Shown here one piece after another: positions 1-6,455 of a DNA stretch of 13,863 nucleotides (the stretch's first letter is position 1; each line of letters starts with the position of its first letter). A program made the translations under genes and the position numbers. The notes beneath the pieces are model-generated. The model saw nothing but the letters and a program-made list of their open reading frames with translations, did not search any database and was not told where the DNA came from. The stretch comes from Bacteroidia bacterium. GTDB taxonomy: Bacteria > Bacteroidota > Bacteroidia > Bacteroidales > Dysgonomonadaceae. Location: NCBI GenBank assembly GCA_030539475.1, contig JAUNRY010000031.1:1-13863 (forward strand), given 5' to 3'.

Positions 1-958
1 ATTTTTCTTCTTTTGAAAATTCGTACGTTACCTCCTTTTCATACGCCTCCACAATCCTTTGCACCAACTTGTGGCGCACGATGTCTTTCTTGTTGAACTC
101 CACCGTAGCTATGCCGTTGATGCCTTTTAAAACGCGCATCGAGTGAATCAATCCCGATTGTTGCGAACTCGGCAAATCGATTTGCGTGATGTCGCCCGTA
201 ACGATCATTTTTCCGTTCATACCCAATCGGGTGAGGAACATTTTTATTTGCGGCTTGGTGGTGTTTTGCGCCTCATCCAAAATGATGACCGCATCGTTCA
301 ATGTGCGGCCGCGCATAAAGGCAAGCGGCGCAATCTGTATGATTTTATTTTCGATATATTCTTTCAGTTTCAGCGGCGGAATCATATCTTCCAGCGCATC
401 ATAAAGCGGTTGCAGATAAGGGTCGATTTTCTCTTTCATATCACCCGGCAGAAAACCGAGTTTTTCACCTGCCTCCACAGCCGGACGGCTCAATATTATT
501 TTGCGAACCTGCTTGGTTTTCAGTGCTCGCACAGCCAAGGCAATAGCAGTGTATGTTTTCCCTGAACCGGCGGGGCCGATGGCGAAAACCAAATCGTTCT
601 CATCGAACGCTTCCACCAGTTTTTTCTGGTTGGCCGTGCGTGCCAGAATTGGCTTGCCGTTGAGGCCGTGAATGATGAGGTTGTCGATTTTTATTGGCGT
701 TGGCGCTTTGCCTTTCACTATGTCGAGAATATCTTCTTCTTTCAGCACGTTCATTTCGATGCTGTATTTCTCCAGCTCGTGAATTTTTTCTTCGAACAAA
801 GCCAGCTCCCCTTCGTCGCCAATAACTTTAATAACGTTTCCGCGTGCCACGATTCGCAATTTGGGAAATAGCGTTTTGAGCAATTGCAAATTGTTGTTGT
901 TGATTCCGAAAAAGACTACCGGATCTACGTTTTCGAGTATGATTATACGTTCAATCAT
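1..958 (-). CDS. phoH: PhoH-family P-loop ATPase (3' end cut by window edge)
   Basis: This is a PhoH-like ATPase, a cytoplasmic P-loop NTPase family with proposed roles in RNA metabolism and stress; its exact substrate is not settled. I translated it by hand from the minus strand: it begins MIERIIILENVDP and stays open for 319 codons to base 1, so the true end lies outside the window. A Walker A motif, GPAGSGKT, is at residues 128-135 and a Walker B, VIILDEAQN, at 224-232. Also seen are the family segments PAVEAGEKLGFLPGD and TGDITQIDLPSSQQSGL. The N-terminal ~100 residues form the small KH-like region typical of bacterial PhoH. Its ATG overlaps the TGA of the upstream PurF-like gene (ATGA), which suggests translational coupling. 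The visible length is close to the usual ~320-330 residues, so little is missing. Confidence 0.93.
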   Translation of the reverse strand, partial: MIERIIILENVDPVVFFGINNNNLQLLKTLFPKLRIVARGNVIKVIGDEGELALFEEKIHELEKYSIEMNVLKEEDILDIVKGKAPTPIKIDNLIIHGLNGKPILARTANQKKLVEAFDENDLVFAIGPAGSGKTYTAIALAVRALKTKQVRKIILSRPAVEAGEKLGFLPGDMKEKIDPYLQPLYDALEDMIPPLKLKEYIENKIIQIAPLAFMRGRTLNDAVIILDEAQNTTKPQIKMFLTRLGMNGKMIVTGDITQIDLPSSQQSGLIHSMRVLKGINGIATVEFNKKDIVRHKLVQRIVEAYEKEVTYEFSKEEK

Positions 959-2883
959 CCGCCGTTCTTAGAAAAATTGAGTGAATACTGGTAGGCTTTG
1001 TTTTCCTGCCCTTCTATATAATTAATAAACGCATTATTCACCAATCTGTTCCCGCCGGGAGTGGGATAATTTCCGGAGAAATACCAGTCTCCGTTGTTGT
1101 TTGGGCAAGCATTGTGCAGATCTTCAATGGTTTGGAAAACAATTTTGACTTCGGCCTTAATGTCTTTCGTGGTGAGCATTTGCGCAATTTTGTCGGAAAT
1201 TTCTTCGTCGGTAAACGGCGCGTAAATTTCTTTCACGTGGTTCACGATTTCTTCCTTTCTTTTGCGGCTTTGCGCCACGCATTTTTCGTAAACTTCGTCT
1301 ATTACACTTTGCATTCCACGTTCTTTCAGCAACGCGATAGCCGCTTTGAAAGCGATAAATTCGCTCATCCGCGACATATCGATGCCGTAGCAATCGGGAT
1401 AACGGATTTGCGGAGACGAGGAAACAATGACGATTTTTTTCGGGTCTAACCTATCGAGAATTTTGATGATACTTTGCTTAAGGGTGGTTCCGCGCACGAT
1501 GCTGTCGTCGATAATAACCAACGTGTCTTTTCCGCGCCGAAGCGATCCGTATGTAACATCGTAAACGTGCGCCGCCAAATCGTTTCTTGAGTTGCCTTGT
1601 GCTATAAACGTGCGCAGTTTTATGTCTTTTATCGCCACTTTTTCGGAGCGCACACGTTTTGCAAGGATGCTTTCGATTTCGTCGGGAGTTAGCTCGTCGC
1701 TTTTTTCGAGCAACTCAACCGCTTTGTTGTGGTTAAAATGTTTCTCCAAGCCTTCCAACATCCCGAAATATGCCACTTCGGCCGTGTTGGGGATAAAGGA
1801 GAAAACGGTGTTGTCGAAATCGTTGTGAATGGTTTCCGCAATTTTGGGTACAAGCAATTCTCCCAGTTTTTTCCGCTCGCGGTAAATGTCGAAATCCGAG
1901 CCGCGCGAAAAATAAATCCGTTCGAAAGAACAGGGCGTTATTTTTTCTTTCTTTTCCAGAATCTGTGTGGTTCTGATGTTTCCGTTTCGTTTCACAATGA
2001 ACGCTTCGCCGGGTTGCAATTCGTGAACATCGTCTTTTTTCAGGTTGAAAGCCGTTTGAATTACCGGGCGTTCCGATGCTACCACGGCCACTTCATCGTC
2101 GTAATAATAAAATGCCGAGCGGATTCCCCACGGGTCGCGCAGCGTGAATGTGTCGCCGCAACCGATAAGTCCGCAAAGCGCGTATCCGCCGTCCCAAAGT
2201 TTTGAAGCGCGCTTCAGAAGAAACGGAATGTCGAGTTTTTCCTCAATCAAGTGGCTCACTTCCTGCCCGCTCATATTGTTTCGATCCAGTTTATCGTACT
2301 GATACTGAACTTCCCTGTCCAGGTAATGCCCGAATGACTCCAGCATCACAAACGTATCGGCGTAATCGCGCGGATGTTGTCCCTCCGAAATCAGTTGCTC
2401 AAACATTTCGTCCACGTTTGTCATATTGAAGTTTCCGGCAAGCGCCAAACTGCGCGATGCCCAATTGTTGCGGCGCAACAACGGATGCACATACGTTAAA
2501 CCGCTTTTGCCGGTGGTGCTGTAGCGCAAGTGGCCGATAAATAATTCCGCGGCGAACGCTACGGATTTTTCCACGAAATCTATGTTGCTTAGCTGTTCAG
2601 GAGTGTATTTTTTAAAAGTCTCGTGTATATTCCCAAAAATTTCGGCAATGGCGCTCGATCCTAAGGCGCGTTCGCGAAAAATAAATTCGTTACCCGGCGC
2701 GGCTTGCAATTTCACCGCGCCCAGTCCGGCTCCTTCTTGTCCGCGATTGTGCTGCTTCTCCATCAGCAGGTAGAGTTTATCCAAACCGTATTGCCAGGTG
2801 CCGTATTTTTTGTAATAATAGTCGAGGGGTTTAAGAAGGCGCACCATTGCGATGCCGCATTCGTGTTTGATGATGTCAGTCAT
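955..2883 (-). CDS. Amidophosphoribosyltransferase-like protein (long Bacteroidetes PurF homologue)
   Basis: PurF homologue of 642 residues. PurF uses glutamine-derived ammonia and PRPP to make phosphoribosylamine, the first step of purine synthesis. The start MTDIIKHECGI puts the candidate nucleophile at Cys9 after a short propeptide, as in class II glutamine amidotransferases. GHLRYSTTG matches the conserved Arg loop of the glutaminase domain. The PRPP-binding loop VIIDDSIVRGTT is at 456-467, followed by RYPDCYGIDM; near the C-terminus DWYFSGNYPTPGGN resembles the family FTGDYPT end. Oddities: it is well over 100 residues longer than typical PurF (~470-510), and the usual HNGN oxyanion loop reads LAGN (146-156 region), placing Ala149 where Asn is expected. 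It may be a paralogue with altered chemistry and not the purine-pathway enzyme itself, so I give no symbol. phoH follows with a 4-base overlap. Confidence 0.85.
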   Translation of the reverse strand: MTDIIKHECGIAMVRLLKPLDYYYKKYGTWQYGLDKLYLLMEKQHNRGQEGAGLGAVKLQAAPGNEFIFRERALGSSAIAEIFGNIHETFKKYTPEQLSNIDFVEKSVAFAAELFIGHLRYSTTGKSGLTYVHPLLRRNNWASRSLALAGNFNMTNVDEMFEQLISEGQHPRDYADTFVMLESFGHYLDREVQYQYDKLDRNNMSGQEVSHLIEEKLDIPFLLKRASKLWDGGYALCGLIGCGDTFTLRDPWGIRSAFYYYDDEVAVVASERPVIQTAFNLKKDDVHELQPGEAFIVKRNGNIRTTQILEKKEKITPCSFERIYFSRGSDFDIYRERKKLGELLVPKIAETIHNDFDNTVFSFIPNTAEVAYFGMLEGLEKHFNHNKAVELLEKSDELTPDEIESILAKRVRSEKVAIKDIKLRTFIAQGNSRNDLAAHVYDVTYGSLRRGKDTLVIIDDSIVRGTTLKQSIIKILDRLDPKKIVIVSSSPQIRYPDCYGIDMSRMSEFIAFKAAIALLKERGMQSVIDEVYEKCVAQSRKRKEEIVNHVKEIYAPFTDEEISDKIAQMLTTKDIKAEVKIVFQTIEDLHNACPNNNGDWYFSGNYPTPGGNRLVNNAFINYIEGQENKAYQYSLNFSKNGG

Positions 2884-2907
2884 TTAATCTTTTCTGAAAT
2901 TAAGATA

Positions 2908-2915
2908 CAAATTTA
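2908..2915 (-). promoter_or_regulatory. Bacteroidetes -7 promoter element for the PurF-like gene/phoH
   Basis: On the minus strand this reads TAAATTTG, an exact match to the Bacteroidetes -7 consensus TAnnTTTG, 24 bases before the ATG at 2883. I see no clear -33 TTTG at 19-21 bases. The short leader implied (about 18 nt) is normal for the phylum. It would drive the PurF-like gene and phoH together. Confidence 0.5.
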
Positions 2916-2987
2916 CGGCTAATTAAGGAAAAAATGACGGATTTGAAGTTAATTTTTGTGTTCGGATTACGAGTTTCGAGGTGTGGA

Positions 2988-3003
2988 GCGCGAGGCGCGA
3001 GGC
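2988..3003. repeat. Short heptamer tandem repeat in the divergent promoter region
   Basis: GCGCGAGGCGCGAGGC has perfect 7-bp periodicity over 16 bases, between the divergent PurF-like and dgt genes, exactly where the dgt -33 box would be expected. A degenerate three-unit heptamer repeat also lies at 6412-6432 (TTGAGCG, AAGAGCG, TTGAGTG). Confidence 0.4.
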
Positions 3004-3020
3004 AATCTCAAATCAATTCG

Positions 3021-3028
3021 TATCTTTG
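3021..3028 (+). promoter_or_regulatory. Bacteroidetes -7 promoter element for dgt
   Basis: TATCTTTG matches TAnnTTTG exactly and lies 20 bases before the ATG at 3049. The position where a -33 box would fall is occupied by a G/C-rich heptamer repeat, so the -33 is poor. Its position also decides the dgt start, because any start upstream of about 3035 would be outside the transcript. Confidence 0.5.
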
Positions 3029-3048
3029 TACCACAAAAACCGACTCTT

Positions 3049-4380
3049 ATGATGAATTGGCAACAACTTTTGTCTTCGAAGCGTTTCGGAATGGAAGAAT
3101 TCCAAGCCGAAAATAAACACGACCGCACGGAATATCAGCGCGATTTTGACCGGTTGATTTTTTCGTCGCCGTTCCGGCGGTTGCAAAACAAAACGCAGGT
3201 TTTCCCGCTTCCGGGAAGTGTGTTTGTGCATAACCGATTGACGCATAGCCTGGAAGTTTCGTGCGTGGGGCGTTCGCTGGGCGAAAACGTGGGGCGCGAA
3301 CTTCGGCGGAAATATCCGGCGTCGGCAGCTCATTTCGAAGAATTGGGAGCAATTATTTCGGCGGCTTGTTTGGCGCACGATTTGGGAAATCCACCCTTCG
3401 GCCATTCGGGCGAAAAAGCCATCTCTACGTTTTTTTCGGAAGGGAAAGGACAAAATTTGCGCGAGCAAATAGAAAAAGAAGGAAGCCGATGGACGGATTT
3501 CACTTGTTTTGAAGGAAACGCCAATGCCATCCGCCTGCTGATGCATCAATTCAAAGGCCGCCGCCGAGGAGGATTTGCGCTTACATATCCCACGCTGGCC
3601 TCCATTGTAAAATATCCGTATTCATCGGAATTGAGCGGCGGAAAAAACAAATTCGGTTTTTTTGCGTCGGAAGAAAACCATTACAAAATCATTGCCGATG
3701 AACTGGGTATTCCCCGCGTGGAGCAGCATCCCGTCCGGTATTCCCGTTATCCGCCGGTTTATCTGGTAGAAGCTGCCGACGATATTTGTTATCAGGTAAT
3801 GGATATTGAAGACGCGCACAAGTTGCGCCTGATATCTACTGCGAAAGTAAAAGAACTGTTTCTCGGTTTTTTTGAAGACGAAAAACGCCGGCGGCGAATG
3901 GATAACTTAAATTTGGTAAGCGATGTAAATGAACAAATAGCTTATTTGCGCGCCAGTGTTATTGGGTTGTTGGTGAATGAATGTTCGAAAATTTTTATTG
4001 AGAATGAAGAAAAAATTTTATCGGGTGAATTTGAGGGTACGTTGATTAAGAATATTTCCGAAAAATCGCAAGAAGCCTATACAAATTGCTCCAAATTTGC
4101 TGTAAAGAATATTTATTTGTCGAAAGATGTACTCGATATTGAGCTGGCCGGATACCGAATTATCGGGTTTTTGCTTGAAAAGCTCGCGGAGGCCATCCAA
4201 ACGCCTAATCATACTTATTCTAAATTATTGCTGGAGAGAATTCCGGAACAATACGCCCCCTTGTCGGATGATTTATACGCTAAAGTGCAGTCAATCATCG
4301 ATTATGTTTCGGGAATGACCGACGTTTACGCCCTCGATTTATACCGGAAAATCACCGGAATGGGATTGCCTACCGTCTGA
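3049..4380 (+). CDS. dgt: Deoxyguanosinetriphosphate triphosphohydrolase (HD-domain dGTPase)
   Basis: Cytoplasmic HD-superfamily enzyme that removes tripolyphosphate from dGTP (or other dNTPs), controlling dNTP pools; some family members also act in phage defence. With the start at 3049 (MMNWQQLL) it has 443 residues, normal for the family. Metal-site residues are visible in order: His66 in RLTHSLEV, the His110-Asp111 pair in LAHDLGNPPFGHSGE, His119 in the same segment, and the later Asp244/Asp245 in AADDICYQ. The N-terminal SPFRRLQNKTQVF stretch is typical of dGTPases. The frame stays open upstream to an ATG at 2956, but that start would lie before the -7 element at 3021 and adds residues without family similarity, so I chose 3049 (3052 is equally possible). 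It is divergent from the PurF-like gene. The nearest intrinsic terminator is about 130 bases past the stop. Confidence 0.93.
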   Translation: MMNWQQLLSSKRFGMEEFQAENKHDRTEYQRDFDRLIFSSPFRRLQNKTQVFPLPGSVFVHNRLTHSLEVSCVGRSLGENVGRELRRKYPASAAHFEELGAIISAACLAHDLGNPPFGHSGEKAISTFFSEGKGQNLREQIEKEGSRWTDFTCFEGNANAIRLLMHQFKGRRRGGFALTYPTLASIVKYPYSSELSGGKNKFGFFASEENHYKIIADELGIPRVEQHPVRYSRYPPVYLVEAADDICYQVMDIEDAHKLRLISTAKVKELFLGFFEDEKRRRRMDNLNLVSDVNEQIAYLRASVIGLLVNECSKIFIENEEKILSGEFEGTLIKNISEKSQEAYTNCSKFAVKNIYLSKDVLDIELAGYRIIGFLLEKLAEAIQTPNHTYSKLLLERIPEQYAPLSDDLYAKVQSIIDYVSGMTDVYALDLYRKITGMGLPTV

Positions 4381-4400
4381 TTTCTTGCTTTCAATTTGAC

Positions 4401-4420
4401 ATAAAAAAATATTTTTTTAT
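4401..4420. repeat. AT-only perfect 20-bp palindrome
   Basis: Bases 4401-4420 equal their own reverse complement: an A-rich half of 10 bases (seven consecutive A) followed by its exact mirror. It sits 20 bases after the dgt stop. Without G/C pairs it is a weak terminator at best, but the run of T following the A-rich arm could aid 3' end formation. Chance is possible in such AT-rich sequence. Confidence 0.5.
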
Positions 4421-4435
4421 TTTTTATTGAAATTA

Positions 4436-4467
4436 TTTGTTTTGTTTTGATTTCTTTTTTATATTTG
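4436..4467 (+). promoter_or_regulatory. Complete Bacteroidetes promoter (-33 TTTG, -7 TATATTTG)
   Basis: TTTG at 4436-4439 and TATATTTG at 4460-4467 are separated by exactly 20 bases, both matching the Bacteroidetes consensus. It is one of the two best promoters in the window, yet no gene starts soon after it. Transcription would begin near 4472-4476 and meet the terminator at 4512-4552. Confidence 0.6.
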
Positions 4468-4472
4468 CAACG

Positions 4473-4552
4473 TGGTTTTTTCATAATAGTATTAGATTTA
4501 AGGTTAACATGTTTGGCAGGATGTCGGGAGATATCCTGCCAAAATTTTTTTT
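4473..4552 (+). ncRNA. Candidate small RNA or attenuated leader, about 80 nt
   Basis: This is inferred from a full promoter (4436-4467) and a strong intrinsic terminator (4512-4552) that together delimit roughly 80 nt; the 5' end is approximate. The first ~38 nt are A/T-rich and unstructured by eye, the rest is the terminator hairpin. I do not recognise an Rfam family. Alternatively it could be a premature-termination leader of the downstream lipoprotein operon, but that operon has its own -7 element at 4621, which makes a separate RNA more likely. A 34-codon frame (ATG 4509, stop 4611) overlaps the hairpin and is probably not real. Confidence 0.4.
4512..4552 (+). terminator. Rho-independent terminator
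   Basis: A perfect 11-bp stem pairs TTTGGCAGGAT (4512-4522) with ATCCTGCCAAA (4533-4543) across a 10-base loop, and is followed by eight T (4545-4552). The T-run is on the plus-strand side only, so it acts on rightward transcripts: the small-RNA candidate and read-through from dgt. Confidence 0.85.
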
Positions 4553-4620
4553 GAGCCAACTTCCTGCGGTTTTCCCAATAAAAAAACGCCGAAATATTTC
4601 CTATCATCCGTAAACTTTTT

Positions 4621-4628
4621 TAATTTTG
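4621..4628 (+). promoter_or_regulatory. Bacteroidetes -7 promoter element for the lipoprotein operon
   Basis: TAATTTTG matches TAnnTTTG and lies 18 bases before the ATG at 4647. A TTTC at 4597-4600, 20 bases upstream, is a three-of-four match to the -33 box. It comes after the terminator at 4512-4552, so the operon has a start site of its own. Confidence 0.5.
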
Positions 4629-4646
4629 TATCAATATTTTACAGTT

Positions 4647-5045
4647 ATGAGAAACAAATTACATTTCATCGCGCTGGTTGCCGTCTCTTTGCTGCTTATA
4701 AATTGTTCCAACGATAAAAGATTGCATCGTGAATTGGTAAAGATGGCCCATAAGCTCAATAAATCCGCACCGGCACGGCTCGATGGCCACACTCTCTTTT
4801 TAGGAGCCGATGTTACGGACAACAATGTTTTTCAGTATCGGTATCAGATTATTAATACTCCCGACCCACAGTCTAAGATGCAGGCGGTGGAAGAACAAAC
4901 CAGGATGAATATAAGGGAGGCTTTCAGAATGAATCCCGATTTAAAAATCTTCACGACCAACAACGTGAAAATCGACTACATTTACACCGATTCTCTCGGA
5001 CAAATCCTAAAAACAATACACATTACACCTAACGATTATAAATAA
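4647..5045 (+). CDS. Small putative lipoprotein, unknown function
   Basis: Protein of 132 residues that I cannot assign to a named family. The N-terminus is a lipoprotein signal: MRNK, a hydrophobic stretch (residues 5-18), then LLINC with the lipidated Cys at position 20; Asn at -1 is less usual than Gly/Ala. The mature part is mixed and soluble-looking (segments EEQTRMNIREAFRMNP and KIDYIYTDSLGQIL) and suggests a small alpha/beta periplasm-facing domain. The frame is also open from a TTG at 4626, but that codon is inside the -7 element, so the ATG at 4647 was chosen. It heads a four-gene cluster with gaps of 14 and 6 bases to the next two genes, which implies a shared role with the CD225/GYF_2 proteins. 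Function unknown. Confidence 0.8.
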   Translation: MRNKLHFIALVAVSLLLINCSNDKRLHRELVKMAHKLNKSAPARLDGHTLFLGADVTDNNVFQYRYQIINTPDPQSKMQAVEEQTRMNIREAFRMNPDLKIFTTNNVKIDYIYTDSLGQILKTIHITPNDYK

Positions 5046-5059
5046 AAACTTTTACAACT

Positions 5060-5635
5060 ATGAACCGTTACTTTTACATCGACAACGAAGGAAAACAAAA
5101 AGGGACTTTTTCCCCCGAAGAGTTGAAACGTGAAAATATCCGCAAAGATACGCTGGTGTGGACACAAGGCATGAGCGAATGGATACGTGCCGCGGATGTC
5201 GCGGAATTGAACTTTATTTTCGCGGAAAGCGCCGGCTATTATTCGCCGCAACCTGCTCCGCAGTCGGTAACTCCGCCGCCGGCACAACAGGTTAACTATG
5301 GCGCTCCTCAGCAGCAACAACCGATGCCGAAATCGTGGTTAATTGAATCGATATTGGCTACCGTACTTCCGTTTTTTCTTTGCAGCAGCATTTTTAGCCT
5401 GCTGGGAGTTATTGGTATTGTGCACGCCTCAAAAGTAGAATCGCTTTATAACCGAGGCGATTATGCCGGTTCGCTGGAGGCCTCCGGCCAAGCGGGAAGA
5501 TGGACTAAAATAGCCATGTGGATTGGTATAGGGTGGGTTGTTTTGTGGATAATCGCCATTATTCTAATTATCGCTTTCGGTGTTTCTATGTCAGGGTTGA
5601 GTGACGTGATCGGCAGTTCGGGATACGAGATTTAA
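5060..5635 (+). CDS. GYF_2 (DUF4339) and CD225/dispanin domain membrane protein
   Basis: 191-residue two-domain protein. Residues 1-55 form a GYF_2/DUF4339 module, seen in YIDNEGKQKGTFSPEEL and DTLVWTQGMSEWIRA; this module is thought to bind peptides. A Pro/Gln-rich linker spans about 62-92. Residues 93-180 match the CD225/dispanin (IFITM-like) fold: a first hydrophobic segment around 95-122, the loop HASKVESLYNRGDYAGSLEA, then a long second membrane segment around 146-176. The N-terminal module is probably cytoplasmic. It follows the lipoprotein gene by 14 bases and precedes a second CD225 gene by 6 bases. The architecture is common in Bacteroidetes, and its biological role has not been established as far as I know. 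Family call is firm; function is not. Confidence 0.85.
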   Translation: MNRYFYIDNEGKQKGTFSPEELKRENIRKDTLVWTQGMSEWIRAADVAELNFIFAESAGYYSPQPAPQSVTPPPAQQVNYGAPQQQQPMPKSWLIESILATVLPFFLCSSIFSLLGVIGIVHASKVESLYNRGDYAGSLEASGQAGRWTKIAMWIGIGWVVLWIIAIILIIAFGVSMSGLSDVIGSSGYEI

Positions 5636-5641
5636 CGAGAC

Positions 5642-6010
5642 ATGACTGAAAACAATCACATAACTCCGATATCTCAACCATCTGATTTTCAATATTCAAT
5701 GCAAGGCGATATTCCGCCTTTGAAACCCAACACCTGGCTTTGGCAATCCATTGTAATTACGTTGTGTTGTTCGCCGCTGTTCGGAATTATTGCTCTGGTG
5801 AATGCCGTGCAGGTAAATTCGGCCTATTTTGCCGGTGATTATGAGAAGGCCAATCGTGCATCGAAACGGGCAAAGCTGTGGTCTTTAGTGGGTTTAATTA
5901 CCGGAATTATCTATTACGTTGTAGTAATTGCATTGATGGTTACCGGAAACCTGCCGGCGGAGATGCAGCGGATTGTTGAGGAAAGCCAACACAGTATCTA
6001 CAACTATTGA
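5642..6010 (+). CDS. CD225/dispanin family membrane protein
   Basis: 122-residue protein with a polar N-terminal tail (about 1-30) and two hydrophobic segments (about 33-57 and 78-105), joined by the loop VNSAYFAGDYEKANRASKRA, which parallels the loop of the upstream GYF_2-CD225 protein (ESLYNRGDYAGSLEASGQA). The two look like paralogous CD225 units, this one lacking the GYF_2 module. It is expected in the inner membrane. The start is the ATG at 5642, 6 bases after the previous stop. The downstream DUF2752 gene either overlaps its 3' end or begins just after it, depending on start choice. Role unknown; CD225 proteins may influence membrane packing, but that comes from animal IFITM proteins and cannot be assumed here. 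Confidence 0.82.
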   Translation: MTENNHITPISQPSDFQYSMQGDIPPLKPNTWLWQSIVITLCCSPLFGIIALVNAVQVNSAYFAGDYEKANRASKRAKLWSLVGLITGIIYYVVVIALMVTGNLPAEMQRIVEESQHSIYNY

Positions 6011-6401
6011 TTTCAGCGGATTGACAAAAACAAAAAAGATATTCATTGCTGCTGCCATAAGCCTTGTGTTTGTGGCAGCAGTTTTTATGTTTTATTCTTT
6101 CGATCCCGAAAAAGTGGCTATATTTCCTCAATGTCCGTTTTTGTTAGTAACGGGTTACGAATGTCCGGGATGCGGCTCGCAGCGCGCCATACACCAGCTG
6201 TTGCGCTTGAATTTTAAAAGCGCTTTTTCGCACAATACGCTTATCATATTCCTGATTCCTTATATCTTTCTTGGAATTTATTTGGAGTTTTTCAACAAAA
6301 AACACCGCTTCCCGAGGCTGGAAAAGATTTTTTTCGGCAAATGGGCGGCGGTGATTGTGGTGTTGGTAATTGTTGTTTATTGGGTGGTGAGGAATGTGTA
6401 A
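5973..6401 (+). CDS. DUF2752 membrane protein
   Basis: DUF2752 family protein, function unknown. The family signature is clear: PQCPFLLVTGYECPGCGSQRA, with Cys54, the CPGCG box at 64-68, Arg71 and His74 (numbered from the TTG at 5973), flanked by hydrophobic segments around 22-42, 90-108 and 122-140. The Cys/His pattern suggests metal or redox chemistry near the membrane, but that is inference. No ATG fits. A TTG at 5973 overlaps the upstream gene by 38 bases (142 residues); a TTG at 6021, 10 bases after that stop, gives 126 residues and is equally credible because the family usually starts just before the first membrane segment. It is the last gene of the operon and converges on uvrA. Confidence 0.78.
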   Translation: MLRKANTVSTTIDFSGLTKTKKIFIAAAISLVFVAAVFMFYSFDPEKVAIFPQCPFLLVTGYECPGCGSQRAIHQLLRLNFKSAFSHNTLIIFLIPYIFLGIYLEFFNKKHRFPRLEKIFFGKWAAVIVVLVIVVYWVVRNV

Positions 6402-6455
6402 GCATTGGGCTTTGAGCGAAGAGCGTTGAGTGTATTTTTCTCTGCCTTGCGCTAT

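Noticed and set aside
143..565. 140-codon plus-strand open frame at the left end
   Set aside because: Antisense to the PhoH Walker A/B region, which reads clearly on the minus strand.
2956..3048. N-terminal extension of dgt from an upstream ATG
   Set aside because: It lies before the -7 element at 3021-3028 and adds residues without dGTPase similarity.
3013..3549. 178-codon minus-strand open frame over the 5' part of dgt
   Set aside because: Complement of the conserved HD domain; no family features.
4326..4607. 93-codon minus-strand open frame between dgt and the lipoprotein gene
   Set aside because: It crosses the AT-rich gap, palindrome and terminator, and its Lys/Asn/Ile-rich product reflects base composition.
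4509..4613. 34-codon plus-strand frame beginning MFGRMSGDILPKFF
   Set aside because: Its first third is the terminator stem-loop and T-run, so a full-length mRNA would rarely be made; no family features.
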